Assembly: GCA_011109175.1 (NCBI GenBank)
Contig: RDEW01000004.1
Coordinates: 1,785,788-1,849,787 of the forward strand
Origin: Dicyema japonicum
Lineage: Eukaryota; Dicyemida; Rhombozoa; Dicyemidae
DNA: 64,000 nucleotides
Direction: 5' to 3'
Shown: in pieces, positions 23,576 through 35,086 of the stretch
Layout: each line of letters starts with the position of its first letter
How positions within the stretch are numbered: the first letter of the stretch is position 1
Notes under the pieces: model-generated
The model's input: the letters and a program-made list of their open reading frames with translations, nothing else
What the model was told of the DNA's origin: nothing
Databases searched by the model: none
Program-made: the position numbers and the translations under genes

Positions 23576-24769
23576 AATTCTCTGATTGACAAAATTTGAC
23601 GACTATTGCTTTGGCAGGGACTCATTCTTCTCTGGAACAACTGATTAATAAAACAATATAAAATATCCCACACGAAAGTGATGATTCAGTTCTTAATATT
23701 GAGGAGAATTTAATGTATACCTTACGAGGGCATAGATTATATCAGTTTGGACACAGTTTTCGCCAAAATATTGGTATATTAATGATTAACTTTTCAGATG
23801 TTGAGACAAATTTAGATATTTACATCTAAAATCAATAAACCACAATTAATTCACTATTTATTCATAAATCGAATTATCCGTGTTAGAAAAGTGCATATTA
23901 AAAGTATGATCAGACTAGCCAAAAGTACAATGATATTGTTTCATATCTACAATGCAAGATCATCAACCAAAATTTTACACGAATGCAAAAATTTCGGTTT
24001 ATTAAGAAAGCCAATTTTTTTCTTGTTGGAAGATTCTAAACTCTTTACAAATGATGAAACTCATAAACGTGTTATTGCTCAGGACGATGTTTAAAATATG
24101 AAGGTAGAATGCAGTAAACAGCATTTGACCACTCATTATGGAATCAATAAACTGAAAGAATTTTGCGACAATTATTATTTCACAACTAAATACAATTTTT
24201 AATCTGAAAATTTTTAAGATTGGAAGTTATATAAGAATCGAAAAATCAAATAGTGGAGAATAATCCATATTTATTGGTTAGCAAAATATATACAAGAAAT
24301 TTTGATAGCAGCCTTCAACACTATTTGATAAATCCAATAATATATAGATATTGAAGAAAAAATGACAATATAACAGAAAAACAAGACAAAATAAGAAACA
24401 TTGGTTTTTTGGGTTAAATAATAATAAATAATAAAATAAGAAACAAAATACCAGCCACCACAACGCGGCAACCATGTGTCAAGTATATATATCTATTAAA
24501 AGGTTCGCCATATTTTAAAACAATTTTTAAAAATAAATAACTATTAAATTAGATAAGTCATAATTTTACGAGACTTAATTAATTTAACTATAATGATCAT
24601 GCCGTGTGGCACATCCACGTCTCAATGAAGAAGGGATAGAGATTTTGCGGCTCTTTTTCATATAAATTGTGCAATGCCACCACATCGTAGGTGAGAAATC
24701 ATGAAAAATACAAATCCAAAGTGCGGATGACATTTCAATAGCTAAATTGAAACACTTGGGGCCAATAGC
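23576..24769. other. No gene supported
   Basis: Low-complexity AT-rich sequence with short open frames only. Confidence 0.5.
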
Positions 24770-25885
24770 AATCGATGCCCTTACTCAGATTTTCAATTAC
24801 TCTGAATAGAAATGAGATTCCCTCATTATGGAAAAAATCACTTATACATCCAATACCTAAAAATGAACAAAGCCTTAGACGACCCCCGGAGTTATCGTCC
24901 AATATCGATTCTTTGTGGCCTTTCAAGGACATTGGAAAAATAATCCTCCACAAGATCACTCATTCGCTTGATCTTGCAAGTTTCCAACATGGCTTTAGAT
25001 CGGGATACTGAACTTCAACACATCAAACAAAACTAACTCGGTTCATCTCGTTTCTCAAGAATTCTCTATATCACCAACCTTGTTCAATTTATTTACAAGA
25101 GACCTTCCAAATCCAAACATCCAAAATACCATCCTTCTGTCTTATGCCGACGATCTCATTGTCGCAGCAAAACACCAAGACCATAAAGAAGCTGCACGAA
25201 GGGTTCAGGAGACCCTCGACATTATGAACCCATGGTTCCTCAAAAACCTCATGAAAATATCCCCCTGGTAAGTCAAACACTGCGGTTATCTCCTTTTACA
25301 GAAACACATATCCTTCGATCCTAAATTAACTTGGAATGGAGAGCTTATCCCAGTTAATAAGAACCTATCAATCCTTGGAGTTACATATGACCCGTTTATG
25401 ACGTTCACACATCATTTTGGACACAATTATTTTAAGAGTTCAAAAAAAGATGGGGATCCTCAAGACTTTTGCTAGATCTCCAATATCTTAACTTTCTTAT
25501 TTCAAATTATTATACAAACAGTATGTTCTACCGACAATGGAACATGCATGTACGGCGTACACCCTTTCAATATCCACGCAGAACAAATTAGAAATCAATA
25601 CAAACGCAAATGCCTCCGGATCCTTCTTAAATGTGACAGAACGACGCTTACGTCAGAAATGAGTAACACGTAGATCTCAAAAAAATTATAAAACTATTGG
25701 TGGCGAACAACAAAAATTCTTGAAAATGGAGCGATCTTCCGGTAACCCCTTGAAGATGAGTTTCTAGCCTACCTAGAAGTATGCTCGCAAATTTGAGATC
25801 AAACCTTCTTCCTTTTGGACGATCATAAAAAAATTGCAGACAAAGTCGAAACAAAGGAGGACGCAATGACACCGGGATCACTTAA
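24770..25885 (+). pseudogene. Jockey/CR1-like LINE, reverse transcriptase
   Basis: In order: EIPSLWKKSLIHPIPK, a frameshifted copy of the SYRPISIL step, HSLDLASFQHGFRSGY, FNLFTRDLPNPNIQN, then LLSYADDLIVAAKHQDH with the YADD catalytic motif (about 25139-25170), LSILGVTYDPFMTF, and KRKCLRILLKCDRTTLTSEM. The stretch between the palm Asp motifs is deleted at about 25010-25080, so the first catalytic Asp is missing. Frameshifts recur. The same family occurs at 27534-28380, 28830-29310, 58700-58960 and 62150-63475. It would have copied element RNA at the target site. Confidence 0.75.
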
Positions 25886-25932
25886 TTAGACAATAAATTT
25901 TTTCTCTGTGTTCCCGGGGTTATAATAATAAT

Positions 25933-26022
25933 GTCGCGTGGCGTCATTGAATCCACCTAACTGCGGAGACACCCAATGCCTTGCCGGCATCTAAAGGATC
26001 CAACTATTCTTTCTCCGGGGAC
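25933..26022 (-). repeat. GGGCGCC dispersed repeat, copy D
   Basis: GTCGCGTGGCGTCATTGAAT...CCACCTAACTGCGGAGACACCCAATGCCTTGCCGGCAT is the diverged reverse complement of the family core at 55074-55168 (shown here in parts: GTGGCGTCAT, ATCCACCT, GGCCTGC). Confidence 0.55.
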
Positions 26023-26125
26023 AATTTCGTTACTTGGAGACAAGTTCTGGAACGCAGAACGAGTCAGGATCAAGGAGTTGGTTAGTTTGGAATACCCTTG
26101 GTCTTTGGAATGAATTTAATTTAAT

Positions 26126-26290
26126 GCCGCGTGGCGTCATGTGCTGCTACTTGGCTAATTGGTTGAAGTTTAATGTTTGTTTTTCTATACCACCTCTTCC
26201 CCTTCTTACTAGAATGGCCTCCTGTAATCCACTTGTCTCAGGAGGCGCTTAGTATCAGGTTGGCGTAAAAAAGGATCATTTGCTTTCCTT
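26126..26290 (-). repeat. GGGCGCC dispersed repeat, copy E, interrupted
   Basis: Starts GCCGCGTGGCGTCATGTG and resumes at about 26227 with AATCCACTTGTCTCAGGAGG...AAAAAAGGATCATTTGCTTTCC, parallel to the reverse complement of the 55-kb copy. Roughly 85 unrelated bases separate the two parts. Lies 100 bp from copy D in the same orientation. Confidence 0.55.
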
Positions 26291-26479
26291 ACAAGGCGTG
26301 AACGCAAAGAATTGACGTCTTTTAACTTTTATGCTGGTTCCGGAATTGTGTGACTTTGAATGATTTTTTATGTAACAGTGGAAACTGGATACACTTAATT
26401 AGTTGTTTACTGTTAACTCCTTTTTCGTTGTATACAGATGACCTGTCATTTTCATGCGGAAATAATTATTCCATAGGAG

Positions 26480-27533
26480 GTTTTCCGTATCCTACATGGT
26501 AAACTGCGACATTTATTGTCCGTCAACAGTATCGTTCAAGGACTTTAGACACCTATTCGGATTGAATTGTCGTCGAGAAAAGTTCACAAAACTCGAATTG
26601 GAATGGCGTTGAACCATGATACACTTTCGGAAGATTCCGACAAACATGAACGATATGTCGAAAGCCCTCAGGAGTAAATACGTCGCGAATCCTGGGAAGG
26701 GGAAGTTAAGAATAGTTACGGCTCCAGATCTCCCGTAGATGCCCGACGTCCGAGTTAGTTAATAATTACAGAATGAACCTGAATCAGAAGATAACGACTA
26801 ATTAATTGAAAAACTATCCACCAAACAAAAAGAATTACGCTTAAGAATTGAGAACTCTAAATCATCCGACAAGTAAAAGCATTGAAAACAGAAAGAAGCT
26901 TTAAAATGCCACAAAAAGTCACAACGAGGAAGAGGATATTAAAGCCCTCGAAGAAATATAAAAATGACACTAAAATATTCAAAACCATCCGAATCCTCAA
27001 CCATGGAAAACTATGAAATAACATCATTGTTCATGACAACGATGGCAATACAGTCATTTACAGGAGCATAAAAATTGAACTGATATCCAAAAATTTCTGC
27101 ATCAATTTATAAGTTGGTCAAACCCTTGGAGAAATGAGAAAGATACCAACTTGGCACTAGAAAGGCTAATCAATATTGAAGAAACTAGAGTGCAGTCACA
27201 AACCTTAACAAAGACACCCAGGATCGTTAAAACATGGTATGTCAGAGTTAGCGAAAATAATAACCATAATTTTCAATATGTCATAGAAAAAACCTTTGCA
27301 AATATCTTGGAATAGGTCCCTGTGCATAAATCGAGAAACAAAAAGGCCTTCTAAATAACCTAAGGCCAATAATCTCTTTAACTACCTTACGGAAAACATT
27401 ATTTCTTGTCTGTCTTACCAGAATAAGAGATATAGTCGAAGAGTTTCTCCCGCCTAGTCACTGGTAGATCTACTTGTCAGGAAGATCTACAGCTGATGTC
27501 ACATGGATCTGGGATTTCTCCACTACGCCGTAA
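26480..27533 (+). pseudogene. L2-like LINE, N-terminal RT part
   Basis: A coding-like stretch (FKDFRHLFGLNCRREKFTKL, then TNMNDMSKALRSKYVANPGK) is followed by decayed sequence and, at about 27350-27530, by frames giving NNLRPISLTTLRKTLFLVCL, TRIRDIVEEFLPPSHW and SGRSTADVTWIWDFSTT. These match the L2-like element at 60705-61698, where the equivalent reads QSGFRKERSTADAVW. The element stops abruptly where a Jockey/CR1-like LINE on the opposite strand begins, so the catalytic Asp motifs are gone. Confidence 0.6.
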
Positions 27534-28380
27534 TTACTGAAAAATGACATATATCCTCGGTTTAGATTTTTGATCCCGTGAACAGAAATAAACTATGATC
27601 GTTATTGAAGATATTCTCGACCAAGTCAAGATTAGGACACCCAAGGAGTGTTTTAACAAAATTAGCTTTCGTTGTGCCGAGGAGATGACGTTGTCGATGT
27701 GTTTGCTGAAGGTCAAGAGTGGGTCGTAAGTTACGCCCAGTATCTTGACCGAGTTGGTCGTGGGGATTGAGTTTCCCTTTATGGTTACACATGGAGCGGA
27801 GTTTGTCAATCTTCTGTTTTTTGTGAAAATTGTTGTATAAGACTTTTCGTGACTTGTATGTAGAATGTTCTTAACGTGCCAACAGTTCAGATCGTCCAAT
27901 GAAGCTTGTATCCGGTAAACTGCAGTATTAACGCACTGGTCTTTGACTGCGACGATTATATCATCCGCATATGTCAAAACCAGAGTATATTCACTGGTAA
28001 GGGAGGTCATATCATTCAGGAATAGGTTGAACAGGTGTGGTGACAGTGGAGATCCTTGAGAGACCCCATTTGGAAAACTTGGTCACTTAGTTTTTCCAGC
28101 AGTTACTCTTCCTCTTATTCCATTTAGGAAATTAGCAATCCAGATTTTCAGGTTGTTTGGGATTTTTGATGTAAAGATCTTCCTTATCAACAGCTTTCTT
28201 GGGACAGTGTCGAAATCTTTTTCTATATCTATGGAGCATATGAATGACTTCTGATGAGGTTTCCGTTTTAGCCATCCTTGATGAAATTTGTAAGGCATGT
28301 AAGATGCGTTTATGTGGAGTGCCCTTTTCTGAATCCGCGTTAAAAAGGTGCGTCAGAAAGGTATGGTTTGATTAGTTCAA
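27534..28380 (-). pseudogene. Jockey/CR1-like LINE, RT palm and thumb
   Basis: Reading on the minus strand: ICSIDIEKDFDTVPRKLLIR (first catalytic Asp motif), NLKIWIANFLNGIRGRVTAG, a stop or frame change, NGVSQGSPLSPHLFNLFLND, then LTYADDIIVAVKDQC with the YADD motif, and SVKILGVTYDPLLTFSKHI. About 158 codons are open (28010-27534). The 3' part after the thumb is cut at the junction with the plus-strand L2-like fragment. It is one of the better-preserved RT domains here but has no endonuclease or ORF1. Confidence 0.8.
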
Positions 28381-28829
28381 GAGGTTATACGTTATTAAGA
28401 AAACCTATAAATAGTTGTGTCATTGGGAAAGATATTTTTTTAATTTAAAATAATTAGTGAAAATTTAAAATTAACAAAATGTATAGCAAAGTAGTATTGG
28501 GAGTTTTAATGTTTGTTAAATTTATTTTTGTGTGTATCACAAATAATTACATTCTGTGACGAATACAACACAGAAACCTGTACAAAGGAACTGGTATTAA
28601 TATTTGGAAGACTATTATCAAAATGAATCGTAATCTGAGAAATACATTTATGAAAATTTATAAGTATCTGCCGATTTCGACCACGTGGTTGAACTCTATA
28701 AGAATCATATGATCATATATTCTGTACCTTATTTGATAATGTTACATTTATGCTTTTGACTTTGGGATATACTCAAATCCAGTCGAGTCTGTGTATTCCT
28801 TTTCTAGCAGGAATCTCTGGCGGTTGGGG
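28381..28829. other. No gene supported
   Basis: AT-rich sequence between two LINE fragments in opposite orientation. Nothing recognised. Confidence 0.5.
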
Positions 28830-29310
28830 GAGACATGCTCAGATCGGACTGTCAAAATCTATTTTTTGGTTTCTTCCAAATTGTTTTCCAGGGATCTTCT
28901 TTATCTCCATTTATTCAATCTATTCATGACAGATTTCCCTATATCGAAACGAATAATGTAATTAATCTCATTTACGCAGACGGACTAACACGACCTGGAC
29001 ATTGAGGCTGCTACTTCAAGATTGCACCAAAACCTTCTCCGGTTCTAAAAAGTTTGTCATGACTATTTACATCAGACAAAAGAATGGGAAATAAAAAGTC
29101 GAATGAAAAACAAATAATATCATTATCCCCCTCAACAAATCTTTAAAAATCATGGGGGTGATTTTTGACATGAGATGTGCTTCTCGATTCATGTTGAAAA
29201 TTTGGATGCAAAATCCAAAAAAACTAACGTGTTGAATGTAAGATCGTACATTAAGCCATGAGGTCATTCATTTCCTTGTCAGTTGCAAGAAAGGGGCATT
29301 TAAAGTTACG
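28830..29310 (+). pseudogene. Jockey/CR1-like LINE, RT fragment
   Basis: Frames read RDLLYLHLFNLFMTDFPISK, equivalent to the QGSPLSP-LFNLF step, then a broken YADD region (LIYADGLT), and IIIPLNKSLKIMGVIFDMRC, equivalent to the ILGVTYD motif. The second Asp of YADD is replaced (bases GCAGACGGAC), so the active site is lost. Decayed copy. Confidence 0.5.
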
Positions 29311-30460
29311 GACCCATGAACTTTTGAAAAAAATTACCCTTTTAATGCCTTTAGGAATGCCTAATTCATACGAACCGAGAGTACGGTGTTACGAGCATAT
29401 AGTATTCGTCCGATACGTGCTTGTGTGGGCTCGAGGAAGGAACACTGATCAGATGATGTTTCGGCTGGAACATGATAGCATGAGTATTAATTCATTTATG
29501 AAAAAAATATCATCTGTTTAGCCTCATCCTTTCAAGTAAAGAATCCAATAGCTAACAGAAAAGTAACAACCAAACACAGACGTTTCAAGAGTCTGGCCTT
29601 CTTGCCGTTGTCAGTTTAATGTAGTCTTTTAACATATATGGACTTCTTGCCGTTGTGAAAAACGACCTATCTTTCACGGACTTAGGTCGGCTTTTGAAAT
29701 CAGTCCTTGAAAAATTAAAATCTAGTAAAAGTTTTTTGCTTTTTGGATGAAGGTACATTCCTTAGCAAAGATTATGTCTCACCACTTACACCCCAACCTG
29801 TCACTTTTCTATATTAAAATATTAATCATATGTGGGGAATTCAAAGCAAGACACCCACCTTGGCGAACCTCATAGTTCTCTAACAACTAAGGTAACCTTA
29901 TCGCAAGTAATCACTGACTTGTTTTCTAGAGATTGGTTTGGAAGCCAAGAAATTCGAGCTATAGAAAGGTCTTTCTGCAATTCCCAAGCTGTTCTATTTT
30001 CGATTAACTTGAATAATATACTGAAGCTTCTCAAAACTAAGTAAGAGGTGGGAAGTGAAATAAATCAATACGCCCTCGAAGCCATCCAATCTAACGTGGA
30101 TCCTTTGTTACGCTTTGGATCACTGAGTCGATCTGACCGACTAGATTGTCAGCTGTGAGCCAAGGATTCCTAATGTCAAATAGAATAAACAAGTGATCCT
30201 CTGTTTCCTTATAATTTATTTCTTAAAATGATACGCTCCGAATTTTTTCTAGTGGAGAACCCAAGAGTGAAAAACTGGAAGAAAGGTTCCCTCTTGTCGT
30301 TAAGTCCACTCTCACACTGTATTTCAGTTCATAAACTGGTAGTGAATGCAAAAACAGTTAATTTCCTCTCCGCTTGACATGAACCTATTTCAGAATGATT
30401 TGTGGTTTGATGTCTTAGTCTCCATATTTACGTAATTGAGGACATTAGTAAGGTTTTTTT
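29311..30460. other. No gene identified
   Basis: Contains TTCTTGCCGTTGT repeated at about 29601 and 29643, an unassigned 70-codon frame at 29832-30044 (+) and otherwise nothing. Confidence 0.4.
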
Positions 30461-30690
30461 AAAGCCTTTTTACGAGAGCCATAGTATTTATAGCTCCGCA
30501 TAGGCAGGACACACACTTTATTTAAGTAAAGAATAGTTAATTTTAACTAATCGTAGAACCAAGGAATGATCTTCACTTCTTATTTATCTTTTTCTTGTGT
30601 GTGGGTCCTTTCTAGACAATCCAGTTTCGCAGTGAGTATCCACTGATGACGGTGTCACTCGTCAAACCGGTTCTCAATACCAATATTTTC
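30461..30690 (-). repeat. tRNA-derived SINE, copy 2 (body and 3' end)
   Basis: On the minus strand it reads GACGAGTGACACCGTCATCAGTGGA, TTGTCTAGAAAGGACC, AAGAAGTGAAGATCATTCCT, TTACTTAAATAAAGTGTGTG and GAGCTATAAATACTATGGCT in the same order as copy 3 at 47726-48037. The tRNA-like head is not recognisable. Identity to copy 3 in the body is high, suggesting recent activity. Confidence 0.8.
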
Positions 30691-31039
30691 AAGATTTTTA
30701 TCGGCCCTAGTAATAGAACTATTTTTGTTGACAAATGACGTTTCTTGTAATTACAGAAGTAAGTTGGATTTATCCATCGTTGGCTTAACTTTTATTAGAG
30801 ATTTGATTTTTTTGTTTTATTTCAATATCTAAATAAGGTCTGTGACCGATTTTTGCATAATGATTAATGAGGCAATTCGGTTGATCCCTGATACTAAGTG
30901 TTGATTTTCTGTTTTATAAGTGCCTCTGCCAGCAGAGATGTGGGTCGGGAGTTCGAAATTGGCTTGATAGTCATCCATAATTTTTCATTATCAAATGAGA
31001 TGAACTCATTTCATTTCCTTTTTTCAGTTGATTTTCTGA

Positions 31040-31195
31040 GTGATCTTTGAGTTTAGCATAAATATATTAAATAGTAGAGGACTCAAAACTGAGCCTTGAA
31101 CCACTCCCAATAAGCAAACTTTCAACCTTTTCGACATTTGTAACCAACAGAGAACATTAAAGCGGCGATTGGTGCTATCGACTTGCTAAACACTC
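31040..31195 (-). pseudogene. LINE reverse transcriptase fragment
   Basis: The minus strand reads VCLLGVVQGSVLSPLLFNIF, the conserved G-V-P-Q-G-S-V-L-S-P-L-L-F-N-I step before the YADD motif. Downstream on the minus strand the frame decays quickly. The clade cannot be decided from so short a piece. Confidence 0.5.
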
Positions 31196-32908
31196 AGTGA
31201 TAGAGTAGGAGACGTGTTTGTAGAACTCTGAGGAGAAAAGCAGAAAGAGGAACAGGAATCGTAGAACAGGGAATAATAGATTCAGTAGAAACATCAATAC
31301 TTTTTGTAGTACTACAGATGTGCAATCATTACGTAGTTTATTGGGCAATACTTTATTATGGAATAGATAGTCCTATTGTGTAGCAAATATTCCTTGACAC
31401 TGATATCCTTTAACAATTGCTCATAGATTGCAACCATTAATACTCCATTCAAAAATGCCAAATTTTTAATGTACAGGGACCTCATTTCACTAGAATATGA
31501 ATATTTCTTAAGGTGGCTATGAACTAAAAACCTTTATTCTCAAGTGCCCATTACTATTCTGTTAGATACAAGGGTATTATTCATATAAGTCTCAAGGATC
31601 TCTTCTTTGTCTATAATCTGACAACCATGCACGAATCTATCCGAATTTTAGCCATTCGTGTCATTTTGAGGCGATAACATCACGGTCACAAAGACTGATG
31701 TAATTATAAGCAAATTCACTCAGACAAACCCTGTCGAAAAAATATTTTTAAATATTTCTGCCAGGTCTGAGGTCTTAGACATCATAAAACACAGGTGAAC
31801 AAATCCTCCCATATTTCCGATAAGCTCTTTAACTTTTGAAAGGATTTAATCTTATGCAAAACTTTTTCCACCTTTCACTTCCCAGATCTACAAGACCACT
31901 CTTAATCTATGGTTGGAGACCGTTGATCTTCCGTTTGAAGAGTCGGCAGATAATCCTCTCCTCTCTGAGTAACTTTATGGTTTGATTCGAAGGAGGTAAC
32001 CATAATCCTCACAAACCAGTTAGAAGCTTGGAATGTTGCAAGTACGAGTTCAAGCATCTGTCAAGTGGGGAGGGATCTAGATATAATTGAGGACCCGGCA
32101 AATCGTTTGAATCGTTTAAACCAGAGAATCCTTTATACAACACATTCGCACGCTGAAATTCTACTGAACAATAATTTTCATTAATAGACGAACATATTTT
32201 GAACTTCAAAGAGCTCCAAGAGATAACACGTTCAGTTTACGGTTTTTTAGGTAATGCAAGTTTTTCCTCGAAAGGCTTGACTTTATTCTTTTAATTGGGC
32301 ATGGATGTGCTTGGAATACTTTCTTCCCCCTTATTCTCTCTCTAATTTCTTTTCGGTTTAAAATAATTTTTGATAGCGTACTAGAATAACATTATTTACA
32401 TTACCCTGGGTTTTTTAAGTGGAAAATTTAAGTAATGTTTTTTTTGCGGTAATCTTAGACCATGCGTCTATCATACTCATAACTTCTACAGCCTCCCTTC
32501 CAAAATACAGCTTACAGTTTTATTTTTAAGATATAGTTAGTCTACGATTCGCGAACTCTGACATAAAGATGTTAAAATATCAAGAGTCTTCTGTGAGAAA
32601 CCCATTTTCTAATGATGCTTATTTTTAAGGCTTGTGTCCATACTTCACGAGGAATATCCTCACATAGGTAGTCCTTTATCCATATATAAACCTCGTGCCA
32701 TTCCGTCCAAACGAGGTTGTTTCAGCAAAGACTAATTTCATTCTTTATCGAAAGCTTTTCATATATAAGACATACAATATTTAAAGGTCACTTAAACTCA
32801 CGTGCCATGACTATTTTAAAGTTAAACTAAAAATGACAGCCCGCCGTTCAAGTTATGAACTTACATAGCATATACAACAGGGATAAACAAATTATTAGTT
32901 AGCTTCCT
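31196..32908. other. No gene supported
   Basis: Low-complexity sequence with no convincing open frame; the minus frame at 32009-32209 is unassigned and probably mobile-element debris. Confidence 0.45.
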
Positions 32909-33612
32909 CTATTTTTGGCGACTCTTTGCAATGTCTCGTAGCCTGTCAGGGTCCTCCCGTCTCTGAGGTGTCCCCATTTTTTTAAGGTCTTCATCAAGGA
33001 CGGTCTGTAGGGTTGTCCTTAGTCGACATAGAAACCATGTAAAGTAATCTTCCAAAGCCACGTTTGTGGAGGTCCCCAGGTCCAGTCGAAATATATGTCT
33101 AACAGCCTCTAGGATTGTAATCCCTATGCTCCTCATTCAATTATAAAGAATTTAGGACGGAACCTAGCTGATATTAAATTATTCCAAAAAACAAGTGTAA
33201 AACCAAATTAACTCCTTAATCCTGAGGCGTTCCAACAGAACCCTCACCGAAACAAAGTGATCCAGAGAATGTTGTCTGAGGAGCTGGGGTCGATTCAGGA
33301 ACTTGTTTTATGTTGTGTTATTAATAAAGATAATAAAGTTCACTGAACTTGTTAAACAGAATCGGCTTACCCTAATCTGAGAAGTAAATGTTCCGCTGTC
33401 TCTTCAACGGAGTTACAAACTTGACAAGTACGAGTATGAGGGAGATTCTGTTGATGCCCGAATTTTAACCTTGTAAAATCAACTCGTATAATGCGAGGGA
33501 GATTTGATTCAGAATCAATTATTTTCGGTGGTAACTTGTTAAGGAATTTGTCTAGTCGGTATACCCATAGTTTGAGAACATAATTCGAGCATTCCAAGTG
33601 GCAGGGGAGCAT
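32909..33612 (-). pseudogene. Jockey/CR1-like LINE, C-terminal end
   Basis: The minus frame 33612-33367 reads IIRVDFTRLKFGHQQNLPHT, then CQVCNSVEETAEHLLL. The R-x-x-x-T-R-L-R-x-G-H and C-x-x-C...E-H-L-L-L pattern is the usual C-terminal tail after the RT of Jockey/CR1-type LINEs. A second open frame (33136-32909: ALEDYFTWFLCRLRTTLQTV) could be the very end or unrelated. The RT itself is absent. Confidence 0.6.
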
Positions 33613-35086
33613 CTGATATACCCTGTATGCTTGATCCAGAGGGTAACTAGGTTTATCATCTTAGATTTGGCTGGGCGTGTTTTGTTATGGCATATGTCTC
33701 CTCGTTTTATCAAAAATTTATCCAGGACGAACTAGGGTTGTGTTACTGCTAGATAACTAAGACAGCACATAATGTATGCTTTTGCTAAGAAAAGTAAGGG
33801 AGAGTGAGATGACTTTGTTTGTTTGAAGGGATCTATGATAAGATGAGTTTGTGGATTAATAGTAAGAAAAACTAGTTGTCCGAACGACCTGAATTTTTGA
33901 GTTCTGATTAAGTGAGAGAACAGCTAGAACAGTCTCTAAAATATTTTAAGAAATTTCAATTATAGAACATCGTCCACATTGCAAAAGCAAAGCAGCTCAA
34001 TGGGAGTCAGTTTGACGCGAGAGTATTCAGAATATTCTCATTGAGTGGACGAGTATTGAGGATTTGGCTCATAAGTACTAAGAATGGATAAATTCTGTGA
34101 ATAACAGGTCACGTGGATTATAATTGTAAATTTAAGATGATTGAAAGTCTGGTTGTGACTTTCCATCAAAAATGTGACAGTAATGAACTGTGGATGGCAG
34201 ATAGGAAAAAGGAACTATACTCACATTTGTTTGTGGATAACCAAAGGCAGTGATCCGGATAACCCAAAGTTTTACACTTGTCAAGAAATTGTAGACTATT
34301 CATCGCAAATGGTCCCTAATTGGAAGAAATTTTGATTCCCAGTGTAGCTGGTCAGTTGGCAGGGTTATAGACAGTCGGTTACAGTGGTGAATCACTGATT
34401 TTATTTATTTCATTTTATTTTATTTATTTTATTTGATGACGACGTCAGTCGTCAATCCAAAAAAAACTTAAATTTTTATATAATTTTTTAAAAATTAAAA
34501 TAATTAATCATAAATTTAAAAATTTTTAAATATTTTTACGTGCAGTCAAACACACGTGCACTCTTATCAATATAGAGAGGACCATTTATTCCAACACAAA
34601 TCCTATGAGGTAATTGATTTAACTATAAAGAAGTACGCCTAATCGAATGACATTAAGTACAAAATATTAATAATTCATAGTGTAATAATCGAGACATTAA
34701 CTTACTGTGTTTTGAACCACGCTGTGCTGAATTATTCAATTGAAACAAACCAAAATACATTTGAGTTTAAGTTTGTAGTTTATTTTAGATTGGAAATTAC
34801 CTCGTTGAGCATTACGTTTGCCTTAACAGAGAGCATATTTTGGGTAGTAATGTCATCAATTTGTCCTCCTTATTTTTGGCAGTATGTCTGCTGTACTATG
34901 CAATCTCTGATAACGAGATTTTAGTCCTTTAATGCCAGAGGGTCATTCTGTGAACTTTGCGAGTATGCTTTTTGAAGCAGAGTGTCATTTCTGAGCTCTC
35001 CTTCCGTCTTAAAAAAAGAGTCACTACAACTCATCGACAAAAATACTAATAAAATTAAATAAAGGTTAAAACTTCGATGATTTTTC
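33613..35086. other. No gene; AT-rich simple sequence
   Basis: Includes a TTTTATTTATTT-type simple repeat at about 34396-34436. The plus frame at 34712-34924 is hydrophobic and unassigned. Confidence 0.45.
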
